The translations under genes and the position numbers were made by a program. A model generated the notes under the pieces. That model ran no database searches and was not told the origin of the DNA. It saw only the letters and a list, made by a program, of their open reading frames with translations. From assembly GCA_041912595.1 (NCBI GenBank), contig JAYRMR010000008.1, forward strand, positions 55,501 through 119,500: a stretch of DNA of 64,000 nt. Reading direction: 5' to 3'. Numbering within the stretch: the stretch's first letter is position 1; each line of letters opens with the position of its first letter. Of the stretch, positions 11,322-19,931 are shown one piece after another. Origin of the DNA: Roseateles_B sp041912595. GTDB taxonomy: Bacteria > Pseudomonadota > Gammaproteobacteria > Burkholderiales > Burkholderiaceae_C.

Positions 11322-12452
11322 ATGAAATCCCTCGACCATCCCCAGAACGACCGCGAGATCGGCTCGCGCGACAGCACCCGCGACACCACCCGCACCGATG
11401 ACACCCGCATCGGCGCCGTGCGCCCGCTCATCTCGCCCGCCCTGCTGCTGGACGAGCTGCCCATCACCGACGAGGCCCTGAACCTCGTCGAGCGCGCCCG
11501 CCACGAGATCAGCGACGTGCTGCACGGCCGCGACGACCGCCTGCTGGTGGTGGTCGGCCCGTGCTCCATCCATGACCACGACCAGGCCATGGACTACGCC
11601 CGCCTGCTCAAGAAGGCCCGCGACGAGATGAAGGGCGAGCTGCTGCTGGTGATGCGCGTCTACTTCGAGAAACCGCGCACGACCGTGGGCTGGAAGGGCT
11701 ACATCAACGACCCGCGCCTGGACGGCAGCTTCCACATGAACGAGGGCCTGCGCCTGGCGCGCCAGCTGCTGCTGGACGTGACGGCCCTGGGCCTGCCCGC
11801 CGGCACCGAGTTCCTGGATCTGCTCTCGCCGCAGTACATCTCCGACCTCATCGCCTGGGGCGCCATCGGGGCCCGCACGACCGAGAGCCAGAGCCATCGC
11901 CAGCTGGCGTCCGGCCTGTCCTGCCCGGTCGGCTTCAAGAACGCGACGGACGGCGGCATCAAGGTCGCGGCCGATGCCGTGCTGGCCGCCCGTGCCAGCC
12001 ACGCCTTCATGGGCATGACCAAGATGGGCGCCGCCGCCATCTTCGAGACCCGCGGCAACGATGACTGCCACCTGATCCTGCGCGGCGGCAAGACGCCCAA
12101 CTACGACGCGGCCTCGGTGCAGGCCGCCTGCGAGGCGCTGAAGTCCGCCGGCCTGCGCGAGCAGGTCATGATCGACTTCTCCCACGCCAACTCCAGCAAG
12201 AAGTTCGAGCGCCAGATCGACGTCGGCCATGACGTCGCGGGCCAGATCGCCGGCGGGGATGCGCGCATCACCGGCGTGATGATCGAGTCCCACCTGCAGG
12301 CCGGCCGCCAGGACCTGCTGGAGGGCCAGACGCGTGCCGACCTCAAGCCCGGCGTCTCCATCACCGACGCCTGCCTGGGCTGGGTGCAGACCGAGCCTCT
12401 GCTGCGCGAGCTCGCCGCCGCCGTGAAGGCCCGCCGCGCTCGCCAGGGCTGA
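11322..12452 (+). CDS. aroG: 3-deoxy-7-phosphoheptulonate (DAHP) synthase, class I
   Basis: A 376-residue AroG/AroF-type enzyme condensing phosphoenolpyruvate and erythrose-4-phosphate, the first shikimate step. Motifs: VVVGPCSIHDHDQAMDYA, MRVYFEKPRTTVGWKGYIND, GARTTESQSHRQLASG, GFKNATDGG and IDFSHANSSK. The N-terminus has about 20 extra polar residues rich in Asp, Arg and Thr before the conserved part. Which aromatic amino acid inhibits it cannot be told by eye. rpiA, which supplies pentose phosphates, follows 58 bp downstream. Confidence 0.95.
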   Translation: MKSLDHPQNDREIGSRDSTRDTTRTDDTRIGAVRPLISPALLLDELPITDEALNLVERARHEISDVLHGRDDRLLVVVGPCSIHDHDQAMDYARLLKKARDEMKGELLLVMRVYFEKPRTTVGWKGYINDPRLDGSFHMNEGLRLARQLLLDVTALGLPAGTEFLDLLSPQYISDLIAWGAIGARTTESQSHRQLASGLSCPVGFKNATDGGIKVAADAVLAARASHAFMGMTKMGAAAIFETRGNDDCHLILRGGKTPNYDAASVQAACEALKSAGLREQVMIDFSHANSSKKFERQIDVGHDVAGQIAGGDARITGVMIESHLQAGRQDLLEGQTRADLKPGVSITDACLGWVQTEPLLRELAAAVKARRARQG

Positions 12453-12510
12453 TGCCCGCCTCCCGGCCAGGCAAGACCTGACCCTCTTCAGAATTTCCGG
12501 AAAGACTGCA

Positions 12511-13173
12511 ATGACCCAAGACGAACTCAAGGCCCTCGTCGGCCAGGCTGCGATGGCCTATGTGGAGGAGGGCGCCATCGTGGGCGTCGGCACCGGTTCG
12601 ACGGTGGACAAGTTCATCGACGCCCTCGCCGCCAGCGGCAAGAAGATCGCCGGCGCCGTGTCCAGCTCCGTGCGCTCCACCGAGCGCATGAAGGCGCTGG
12701 GCATCCCCGTGCTCGACGCGGCCGAGGTGCAGGGCCTGAAGGTCTACATCGACGGCGCCGACGAGATCGATCACCAGGGCCACATGGTCAAGGGCGGCGG
12801 CGCCGCGCTGACCCGCGAGAAGATCGTCGCAGACCTGGCCGAGACCTTCGTCTGCATCGCCGACGAGTCCAAGCTCGTGCCGACGCTGGGCAAGTTCCCG
12901 CTGCCGGTGGAGGTCATCCCCATGGCCGCCGCCCAGATCGCCCGCCGCTTCGCTGCGATGGGTACCGATGCCCAGCTGCGTGCCGGCGTGGTGACGGACA
13001 ACAGCTGCCACATCCTCGATGTGCGCGGCCTGTCCATCACGGACCCGGTGGCCTTCGAGGCTGACGTGAACCAGTGGCCCGGCGTGGTCACCGTGGGCGT
13101 CTTCGCCCGCAACAAGGCCGGTGTGTGCCTGCTCGGCACGGCCGAGGGCGTCAAGACGCTGACCTTCGCCTGA
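12511..13173 (+). CDS. rpiA: Ribose-5-phosphate isomerase A
   Basis: A 220-residue enzyme interconverting ribose-5-phosphate and ribulose-5-phosphate in the non-oxidative pentose phosphate pathway. Seen: VGVGTGSTVDKFI (phosphate-binding loop), IDGADEIDHQG with the active-site acidic residues, KGGGAALTREKI, and DESKLVPTLGKFPLPVEV. Length matches RpiA. It is preceded by aroG and followed within 10 bp by a small membrane protein gene, so the three may form one transcript. Confidence 0.97.
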   Translation: MTQDELKALVGQAAMAYVEEGAIVGVGTGSTVDKFIDALAASGKKIAGAVSSSVRSTERMKALGIPVLDAAEVQGLKVYIDGADEIDHQGHMVKGGGAALTREKIVADLAETFVCIADESKLVPTLGKFPLPVEVIPMAAAQIARRFAAMGTDAQLRAGVVTDNSCHILDVRGLSITDPVAFEADVNQWPGVVTVGVFARNKAGVCLLGTAEGVKTLTFA

Positions 13174-13183
13174 GCCCGCGGAG

Positions 13184-13768
13184 GTGCTGCGCGACACCCT
13201 GGCCTACCTGCTGGGCCGGCGGGCCTTCGAGGAGCGCCACCACCGGCGCTACCAGTTCGCGGCCAGCCTGTTCCTTCGTTTCGTGGCCAGCGCCCTGGCC
13301 CTGTCCTACGTCGCGGCGGGGCAGGAGGAGTGGCGCTGGATCCGCGCCGCGATGGTCGGCTGGGTGCCGGCCTGGCTGTTCACGCCCGAGCTGATGGCGC
13401 TGGTGCACGCGCTGTTTTCGGGCATCCGTGAGCAGGCGCTGTCGGATGTGCAGGGGCAGTACTACGCCTTTCGCGGCAAGCCGATCCGCGTCGTGGAATG
13501 GCTGCCGGGCGAGCGCTGGCTCGCCACGGACGACCTCGAGCGCGTGCTCGGCTTCGCGATCAGTCGCCAGTTCCTGCGACATGCGCAAAAGGAGACGCAG
13601 TGCGTCCAGCGCGACGGCCGCATCTGGCTCAGCGCGGCGGCCGTGCTGAGCTACCTGGACGGGCGCCCGGAGCCGCTGTCCCTGAAGCTGCGCCAGTGGG
13701 TGCATGGCACCGTGTGGCTGCCTTCCGCGCAGGCGCGGCGTCTGGGCAAGGACCGCTGGCAGCAGTGA
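13184..13768 (+). CDS. Hypothetical inner-membrane protein with soluble C-terminal half
   Basis: No family recognised. The predicted 194-residue protein starts at GTG 13184, directly against GCGGAG; the frame is open further upstream into rpiA, so the start is uncertain. Residues 23-45 and 51-78 are hydrophobic and probably form two membrane helices. The rest is soluble and basic, with FRGKPIRVVEWLPGERW and a C-terminal stretch resembling a small winged-helix or DNA-binding module (RDGRIWLSAAAVLSYLDGR), which is speculative. GC3 matches neighbours, supporting coding status. It lies 10 bp after rpiA. Confidence 0.7.
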   Translation: MLRDTLAYLLGRRAFEERHHRRYQFAASLFLRFVASALALSYVAAGQEEWRWIRAAMVGWVPAWLFTPELMALVHALFSGIREQALSDVQGQYYAFRGKPIRVVEWLPGERWLATDDLERVLGFAISRQFLRHAQKETQCVQRDGRIWLSAAAVLSYLDGRPEPLSLKLRQWVHGTVWLPSAQARRLGKDRWQQ

Positions 13769-13813
13769 GGCGCGGCGCGGGGATCGCCCCAGGCTGAGGG
13801 CCCGCGGCAGGTC

Positions 13814-13846
13814 AAAAAAAAGGGAAGCCGGCGGGCTTCCCTTTTT
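13814..13846. terminator. Bidirectional intrinsic terminator
   Basis: AGGGAAGCC pairs with GGCTTCCCT around a 3-4 nt loop. Eight A's precede it and five T's follow, so it can stop both the plus-strand rpiA transcript and the minus-strand M4 protease transcript ending nearby. Confidence 0.85.
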
Positions 13847-13901
13847 ACTTGCAGCCGGGGCGCCGACGACCGACAGGCCCTCGGCGCCCGGTGCATCAGG
13901 C

Positions 13902-15461
13902 TCAGTTCACGTTGACGGCCGTCCAGGCTGCCGCCACGGCATTGGCCTGCGTGCTGCCAGCGCCGTACAGCTCGTTGGCTGCGGCGATGGTGGCGGCGCG
14001 GGCACCGGCGTAGTTGGTGCTGGAGGTCATCTTGGTGGTCAGCGCGCGGTACCAGATCTTGGCGGCGGCATCGCGGCCGATGCCGCTCAGGCTGCCGGCG
14101 CCGGTGGCCACGCGGGTGTCGCCGGCCTTGCAGGTCGGGCTCGCGCCGAAGCTGCTGTTCGTGCCTTCGGCCAGCATGAAGTAGAAGTGGTTGGCCACGC
14201 CGGAGCTGTAGTGCACGTCGAGGCTGCCCACGCCGCTGTACCAGCAGTCCGCCGAGCCGCCATCGCTGCTGGGCTTCATCATGTTGCGCAGGAAGGCCGC
14301 GCCGATCATGACCTTCTCACCGATCAGGTAGTCACCCGCGTCGCTGCCGTTGGCGGCATAGAACTCGACCATGCTGCCGAAGATGTCCGAGGTGGCCTCG
14401 TTCAGGCCGCCGGACTCGCCGGAGTAGGTCAGGTTGGCGGTGCGGCTCGTGACGCCGTGGGTCATCTCGTGGCCGGCCACGTCCAGCGATACCAGGGACT
14501 TCAGGCTGCTGCCGTCGCCGTCGCCGTAGGTCATGCAGAAGCAGGAGTCGGACCAGAAGGCGTTGGCGTAGTTGCGGCCGTAGTGCACGCGGTTGAAGGC
14601 GCCCTTGCCGTCATTGGCGATGCCGCTGCGGCCGTGCACGTTCTTGTAGTAGTCCCAGGTGACGGCGGTGCCGTACTGGGCATCGACCGCGGCGGAGGCG
14701 AGATCGGCGGTGGTGCCGGTGCCCCAGACGTTGTCGGTGTCCGTGAAGATCGTGCCGTTGCCGGCCGTCTTCTTGTTCATGTTGGTGGTGTAGGTGCTGC
14801 CGCGGGCCGGGTCGCGCAGCTCGTAGCCGCCGCTGATCGAGTTGGTCGTCAGGGTGACCGTGCCGCTGTACAGGCTCTTGCCGGTGCCGGTGGCCGCGGC
14901 GGTGTGGATGTCATTCCACATGTCCAGGTGAGCGCCGGTCTGGGCGTCGATGATGGCGTGCTTCTCGAAGGGCGTGCCGTCGGCTTCCTCGCCGCCCACC
15001 AGGACGTCCCAGGCCAGGCGGGGCTGCTCGCCACGGGCGTAGATCACGAGTTCAGGCTTGGCGCCCATGTCGGCGCCGCCATGCTTGGCGATGGCCAGCT
15101 GCTTGGCCTGGCCCAGGGAGATGGCGGGCTTGGTGTCGACCTTGGGCTCGCGGACCAGCGTGTGGTGCATGGCCTGCAGGCTGCCGTTGCGGTCCGAGCG
15201 CACGACCAGGTCGCCGCCGATCACGCGCAGGCCGTCCACGGTGCGGTCGAAGCGGACGTGCTCGGTGCCGTCGGCATCGACGATCACGTCACGCACGCTG
15301 TAGTCATGGCCGGTGCCGTGCAGGCTGCGGCCGGAGAACTGCTTGATATGGCCGAGCGCGCGCCCTTGCGGGTCGGCTTGAGCGGTCAGGGGGGCCAGCA
15401 TGAGGCCCGCCAGAGCGGCCACGGCGATGCTGATGCTGTTCAGGGACCTGGACTTCTTCAT
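13902..15461 (-). CDS. Secreted thermolysin-like (M4) neutral metalloprotease
   Basis: A 519-residue preproenzyme. The ATG at 15461 (MKKSRSLNS) has GGAG about 8 nt upstream, and the first about 28 residues form a signal peptide ending near AQADPQG. Residues about 30-200 are the FTP/PepSY propeptide, which acts as chaperone and inhibitor. The catalytic domain has H331-E332-M-T-H335 with E355 in GGLNEATSD, the three zinc ligands with the exact M4 spacing, plus the DVHYSSG motif bearing the later catalytic histidine. Expected location: extracellular. It is flanked by a cytoplasmic histidine kinase gene and a candidate operator at 15617-15630. Confidence 0.96.
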   Translation of the reverse strand: MKKSRSLNSISIAVAALAGLMLAPLTAQADPQGRALGHIKQFSGRSLHGTGHDYSVRDVIVDADGTEHVRFDRTVDGLRVIGGDLVVRSDRNGSLQAMHHTLVREPKVDTKPAISLGQAKQLAIAKHGGADMGAKPELVIYARGEQPRLAWDVLVGGEEADGTPFEKHAIIDAQTGAHLDMWNDIHTAAATGTGKSLYSGTVTLTTNSISGGYELRDPARGSTYTTNMNKKTAGNGTIFTDTDNVWGTGTTADLASAAVDAQYGTAVTWDYYKNVHGRSGIANDGKGAFNRVHYGRNYANAFWSDSCFCMTYGDGDGSSLKSLVSLDVAGHEMTHGVTSRTANLTYSGESGGLNEATSDIFGSMVEFYAANGSDAGDYLIGEKVMIGAAFLRNMMKPSSDGGSADCWYSGVGSLDVHYSSGVANHFYFMLAEGTNSSFGASPTCKAGDTRVATGAGSLSGIGRDAAAKIWYRALTTKMTSSTNYAGARAATIAAANELYGAGSTQANAVAAAWTAVNVN

Positions 15462-15616
15462 CGTGTACTCCGTCTTGCGCTGGATCCGGGGATCCTTGTG
15501 TTTTTGAATGGCTTGCCGAGGAGGGGAGCTCGGGGCACCCATGAAATTTGCGACAACTTGTTGCCGCGCGCGCTCCCCAGAATCCCTCTTGGTGTTGCCC
15601 CCCACTTGCGCAGGTC

Positions 15617-15630
15617 ATGACGAATGTCAT
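15617..15630. promoter_or_regulatory. Perfect 14-bp inverted repeat, candidate operator
   Basis: ATGAC-GAAT-GTCAT is a perfect 5-4-5 palindrome. It sits about 155 bp before the M4 protease start, between that gene and the stop of the histidine kinase gene. The shape suits a dimeric regulator. The cognate protein is unknown. Confidence 0.45.
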
Positions 15631-15655
15631 AGGCGTGACTTGCCTTGGCGCGAAG

Positions 15656-17812
15656 TCAGGCTTCCTTGAATGTCATGGGCAGGCGGATGGTCACGGCGGT
15701 GCCGCGGCCGGGCTCGCTCTGCAGCGTGAGGGCGCCGCCCATGCGTTCCACCACGAGCCGGTGCACGCTGGTGAGGCCCAGCCCCACGCCGCTGCGGCCC
15801 AGCTGCGTGGTGTAGAAGGGCTCCAGCACGCGCGGCAGGTGCTCGGCGGGAATGCCGACGCCGTCATCGCGCCAGTGCAGGCGGACCCAGGTCGTGTCCG
15901 GCGGGAGCTCGCGACCGGTGAGGGTCGTGTGCTCCAGCGTCGGATCTGTGGCGTTTTCGAGATCTTCGACCGACAGGTCGATCCAGATCGTCCCCTGCCG
16001 ACCCTGCCGGAAGCCGTGGATCAGGCTGTTCTCGAGCAACTGCTGCAGCACGTGCTGCAGGTCCTGCGGGTGCGCGCGGAAGGGGCAGTGGGCCGGCAGA
16101 TTGAGACGCAGCTCCACGCCGGCCTCGGCCAGCGCCTGGCGCCAGCTGGACGCGCTGAGCTGGACGAGGGCGCTGAGGTCCAGATCGCTGCGCTCCTGCT
16201 GGCCGTCGTCCTGGCCTAATGTCTTGAAGCGCTGCACCAGCTGCGCCACGCGCACGAGGCCGCGGTCGATGAGGTCGCTGCCGCCATCCAGCTGCACCAG
16301 CAGGTCGGCGAGCTCGCCGCGGCGCAGGCTGTTGTCCTGAAGCCGCTGGCGCAGCTGCTGCGCCCGCTCGCCGATGAGCGAGGCGCCCATGCGCGCGTTG
16401 TCCAGCGGCGTGTTCATCTCGTGGGCCATGCCGGCCACCATGCGCGAGAGCGCCAACTGCTTCTCGTGCTGCATCAGCGTGCGCATGGCCTGCTCCAGCT
16501 GGGCGCTTCGCTCGCGCACCTGGGCTTCCAGCTCGTCGTGGGCCTTCTGCAGCGCCATCTCGGTGGCCTGGCGGATGGAGATCTCCGCCTGCAGCCGGGC
16601 GAGGGTGTCGGACAGCTCGGCATTGCGCTGGGCCAGCGAACTCTCGAGGTCGGAGCCGCGCTGGGCGAGGGCCTCGCGTTCGTGGATCAGGTGCGGGCGT
16701 TCGAGCACCGCGTCCACAGTGTCGCTCAGCGTGTGAGCCAGCTGCCGGTAGGACGCCTGGCGGAGCTCGTTCAGCCGCTCCGCCGCCCACAGCGCGTCGC
16801 CCATGCGCCCGAGCCGGCGCCCGAGGCGCTTCACGGCATGCAGGCAGGCGTCCCGCACCGCTGAGCGGTTGAGCCCGTCGCCCATGTAGTCGCGGGCGGT
16901 GTCCATGAGCGCCTGCCATCCCGCTTCGCTTTGCTGGGCGTTGACCAGCACGGCGCAGTAGCGGTGCCACTCCCGCCAGCCCGGGCGGTTGCGGTCGACC
17001 TCCGGCCGGCGCTCCACCGCTTCCATCAGCGAGCGGCTGAGCTCGGCATGGCCGCGCGTGGCCTCGACGATCGCGAGATTGGTCAGGCTCACCGAGGCCA
17101 GCGCCTCCAGGCCGTGGGCCTCGGCCAGGGCCAGGGCCTCCCGGTGCAGGGCGAGGGACTCCTCGAGGTGGCGTTCGAAGCCGGCGTCGTCGTCCGCGCG
17201 GATGGCCAGGCTGAAGGCGGCGCCGGCGGCTCCGGCGCCCCCGAGGATGCGATGGCGAAAGGCGGGCGGCAGCGGCGTGCCTTCTGCCAGCAGCTGCCGG
17301 CAGGACGCGCCCAGCTCGTCGTACATCTCGGCATGGAAGAGCACGCTGTTGCGCTGCACCGTCATCAGCTGCGCGAGCTCGTCCTCGCCGCCCTGCAGAT
17401 AGAGGCTCGCCGCCATGCCGGCGCTGTGCAGGGAGGCCGGGAACATCTGCAGCAGGCTCTCGAGCGTGTGCATGACCCGCCACGCGGCGGCCTCCGCGAC
17501 GGGGGCCTTGAGGGTCATGCCGAGCTGCTGCAGCTCCCGGGCCCGGCGCAGCCGCTGCAGCGCGGCGGAGGGCTCGCGGCCGATGCCCTGGAGCAGCCGG
17601 TAGGCCTCCAGCTCCAGGGTCTGGGCGGGGTCGGGACGGAAGCTGTTCGCGCGGTCCAGCTCCTCGCGGAGCTTCTCGGCGGGCCACTCGAGCTGGCTCA
17701 GCCGCAGGCCGGCGAGCAGCTGCGCGAGTTCATCCCGGCCCTCGCCGGGGGGCGGGGCGGAGGGGGCGATGACGTGAGGGTCGGACCTTGCGCCGCTGAT
17801 GGATGGGGGCAC
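15656..17812 (-). CDS. Cytoplasmic sensor histidine kinase with helical-repeat N-terminus
   Basis: A 718-residue protein with no membrane segment. Residues 1 to about 330 are helix-rich and TPR-like, with Ala/Leu periodicity. Residues about 345-445 look like a coiled coil. HisKA follows, with H464 in AGMAHEMNTPLDNA, then HATPase_c with QQLLENSLIHGF, DDGVGIPAEHLP and GVGLGLTSVHRLV. The start is GTG 17812; no in-frame ATG occurs for about 100 residues. No response regulator lies beside it, so it is an orphan kinase whose partner must be elsewhere. The sensed signal is unknown; the helical repeats probably bind another protein. Confidence 0.9.
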   Translation of the reverse strand: MPPSISGARSDPHVIAPSAPPPGEGRDELAQLLAGLRLSQLEWPAEKLREELDRANSFRPDPAQTLELEAYRLLQGIGREPSAALQRLRRARELQQLGMTLKAPVAEAAAWRVMHTLESLLQMFPASLHSAGMAASLYLQGGEDELAQLMTVQRNSVLFHAEMYDELGASCRQLLAEGTPLPPAFRHRILGGAGAAGAAFSLAIRADDDAGFERHLEESLALHREALALAEAHGLEALASVSLTNLAIVEATRGHAELSRSLMEAVERRPEVDRNRPGWREWHRYCAVLVNAQQSEAGWQALMDTARDYMGDGLNRSAVRDACLHAVKRLGRRLGRMGDALWAAERLNELRQASYRQLAHTLSDTVDAVLERPHLIHEREALAQRGSDLESSLAQRNAELSDTLARLQAEISIRQATEMALQKAHDELEAQVRERSAQLEQAMRTLMQHEKQLALSRMVAGMAHEMNTPLDNARMGASLIGERAQQLRQRLQDNSLRRGELADLLVQLDGGSDLIDRGLVRVAQLVQRFKTLGQDDGQQERSDLDLSALVQLSASSWRQALAEAGVELRLNLPAHCPFRAHPQDLQHVLQQLLENSLIHGFRQGRQGTIWIDLSVEDLENATDPTLEHTTLTGRELPPDTTWVRLHWRDDGVGIPAEHLPRVLEPFYTTQLGRSGVGLGLTSVHRLVVERMGGALTLQSEPGRGTAVTIRLPMTFKEA

Positions 17813-17904
17813 TTGCTGAAACTCCTGGCAGTGCGGACTGTGCGGTGCGCTGGTATCAGCTTAGCGTCTCGGGCCGGCGCGTCCAGTCCCGCGGGCAAGG
17901 GTGC

Positions 17905-19884
17905 TCAGCCCGGTCGGGAATGGGGCCGCGCCTGGCGGCACGCAAAGCGCAGCGGGTCCACCGCGTCCACCAGGCTCGCCTCCAGCGGTGCGGGCGCGCC
18001 GGTGAGCCGGCTCGCGGCGAGCTCGCCGCACAGCAGCGCCCAGGTCAGCCCGCGCGATGCCATGGCCGTGCACACGACCAGTCCCGGGAGGCGCGGGATC
18101 ATCCGCACCTGGTCGGTGCGGCCTACCAGGGGAGGCACGGCCAGGCCGCCGACCAGGGGCAGGCGGTCCGGCGCGATGAGCCGCCAGCCCACCCGGCCCT
18201 GCGCCGGCGCCGGACCCGGCATGGCCTGCGGGGTCAGCAGGGCGAGCTGGGCGAGGTTCTCGAGGTGGTCGCTGTCCCGGATTTGTGGGTCCAGGTCTCC
18301 CTCCTGATGTGTGGCGCCGAACACGAGACCGCCGTCCGGCAGGCCCAGTGCATAGCCCGCACCGGCGATCGGCACCCGGGGCGCCTGCAGGCCGGCGGCG
18401 GCCAGTTGCTCGGGCCCGAGCCGGCTGATCTGACCGCGCTGCGTCATCAGGGGCGGCAGCAGGGCGCCCAGGTCCGGGCCGGCCAGGGTGCCAAGCAGGC
18501 CCAGGCTCTCGGTGCCGGCGGCCAGCACCAGCGCTTCGGCCTCGGCCAGCAGCTGGCCGTCGGCATCGAGGCAGCGCCACAGGGCGCCATCCCGCGCGAG
18601 CCGGGCCACGGGCCGGCCGCACATCAGCTGGATGGGGCGGGCCGCGGTCGTCAGCAGGGCCCGCGCGAGGCCGCCCGGGGGCAGGGCGCCACCGCCCGGG
18701 TAGAACCAGGCCGGGCTGCCACCGCTCCCCGCCGCGCCTAGCGGCCAGCCGGCGGCCTGTGCGGCCTCTGGCGCGCCGAGGGCCTGGACGTAGTCCTGCG
18801 GCAGCCCCAGGCGGGTGATCTGGGCCTGCAGCGTGGCGGCATCCCGCTGAGGGTCGAGGCGCAGCAGGCCGCCCTGAAGCCAGGGCAGATGGCCGCTGGC
18901 GAGCAGCGCGTCGGCGCAACGCCGCGTGTGCAGCGCCGTGGCGCGGTTGAAGCGGGCGTGCAGGCCGTCGTCGGGATTCAGCGTGCCGTGGAAGAGGCCG
19001 CCGGGATTGCCCGAGCCCGCCTGCGCGGGGCCGTCGCGGGCCTCGAGCAGGCGCACGTCCAGCCCCTGTGCGGCGAGCGCATGCGCGCAGGCGGCACCGG
19101 CGATGCCCGCCCCGAGCACGATCGCCGTGCGCGCCTGCGGGGCCAGGGCCTCGCGCCCGGCGGGCCGCTGCGGCACGTGACGCGGCTGGTGCTGCGCCAC
19201 GCTCATCTGTCCCTTGCTGGCGAAGCCCTCGGCCTTGCGGACCTCGAAGCCCGCGCTGGCCAGGCCCTCGCGCACGGCACGTGCGACGCTCCAGGTGGCT
19301 GCGGTCGCGCCCGGCGCCGCCAGCCGGCCCAGGCTGCGCAGGAGGTAGGGGTCCCAGATCTCCGGGTTCAGCGAGGGGGAGAAGCCGTCCAGGTAGAAGG
19401 CATCGACCTCGGCCAGCAACTCGGCCAGCCAGTCCCGCGCCTCGCCCAGGCACAGCATCAGGCGCACGCGGCCCTGCTCGAAGTCCAGCACGTGCAGGTT
19501 GTGGGTCAGGGGCGGCCACTGGGCCAGGAGCTGGCGGGCGAGCCCGGGCTCGGGCGAGTGCGCGTGGGCCCGCTGCAGGTCCGCCGTGCGCAGAGGGTGC
19601 TTCTCGACGCTGATGAAGACGAGGCGCTCGGCGCGGGCCGGGTCGTCCCGCCAGGCGGCCCAGGTGGCCAGGAAGTTGTTGCCCAGCCCGAAGCCGGTCT
19701 CGAGGATCACGAACCGGGCGCGCCCCTGCCAGCGCCGCGGCAGCCCGTTGCCGCCGAGGAAGACGTGGCGGGCCTGCGCGAAGGCGCCGGCGCGGGCATG
19801 GTAGACATCGCCGAAGGCCGGCGCGCTGGGCGCGGCGGGCTCGGAGAAGTCGACGTCGGCAGGGCGGATGGGCTGAGTTTTCAT
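17905..19884 (-). CDS. mnmC: Bifunctional tRNA 5-methylaminomethyl-2-thiouridine biosynthesis protein MnmC
   Basis: A 659-residue enzyme finishing the mnm5s2U wobble modification of tRNAs for Lys, Glu and Gln. The N-terminal part (about 1-240) is the methyltransferase domain, with ETGFGLGNNFL and DAFYLDGFSPSLNPEIW. From about residue 258 is the FAD-dependent oxidase, with VLGAGIAGAACAHALA and later GATHQEGDLDPQIRDSDH and TAMASRGLTWALLCGEL. The ATG at 19884 gives MKTQPIRPADVDF, the usual N-terminus. The upstream RNA-processing RNase gene ends 47 bp before it on the same strand. Confidence 0.96.
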   Translation of the reverse strand: MKTQPIRPADVDFSEPAAPSAPAFGDVYHARAGAFAQARHVFLGGNGLPRRWQGRARFVILETGFGLGNNFLATWAAWRDDPARAERLVFISVEKHPLRTADLQRAHAHSPEPGLARQLLAQWPPLTHNLHVLDFEQGRVRLMLCLGEARDWLAELLAEVDAFYLDGFSPSLNPEIWDPYLLRSLGRLAAPGATAATWSVARAVREGLASAGFEVRKAEGFASKGQMSVAQHQPRHVPQRPAGREALAPQARTAIVLGAGIAGAACAHALAAQGLDVRLLEARDGPAQAGSGNPGGLFHGTLNPDDGLHARFNRATALHTRRCADALLASGHLPWLQGGLLRLDPQRDAATLQAQITRLGLPQDYVQALGAPEAAQAAGWPLGAAGSGGSPAWFYPGGGALPPGGLARALLTTAARPIQLMCGRPVARLARDGALWRCLDADGQLLAEAEALVLAAGTESLGLLGTLAGPDLGALLPPLMTQRGQISRLGPEQLAAAGLQAPRVPIAGAGYALGLPDGGLVFGATHQEGDLDPQIRDSDHLENLAQLALLTPQAMPGPAPAQGRVGWRLIAPDRLPLVGGLAVPPLVGRTDQVRMIPRLPGLVVCTAMASRGLTWALLCGELAASRLTGAPAPLEASLVDAVDPLRFACRQARPHSRPG

Positions 19885-19931
19885 GGGCGGCGCAGTATGC
19901 CGCAGCCCCGCGGCGACGAGGCTGCGCTGGC

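Noticed and set aside
13704..15620. A long plus-strand open frame opposite the M4 protease
   Set aside because: The minus-strand product has signal peptide, propeptide and zinc site; the plus-strand one has nothing.
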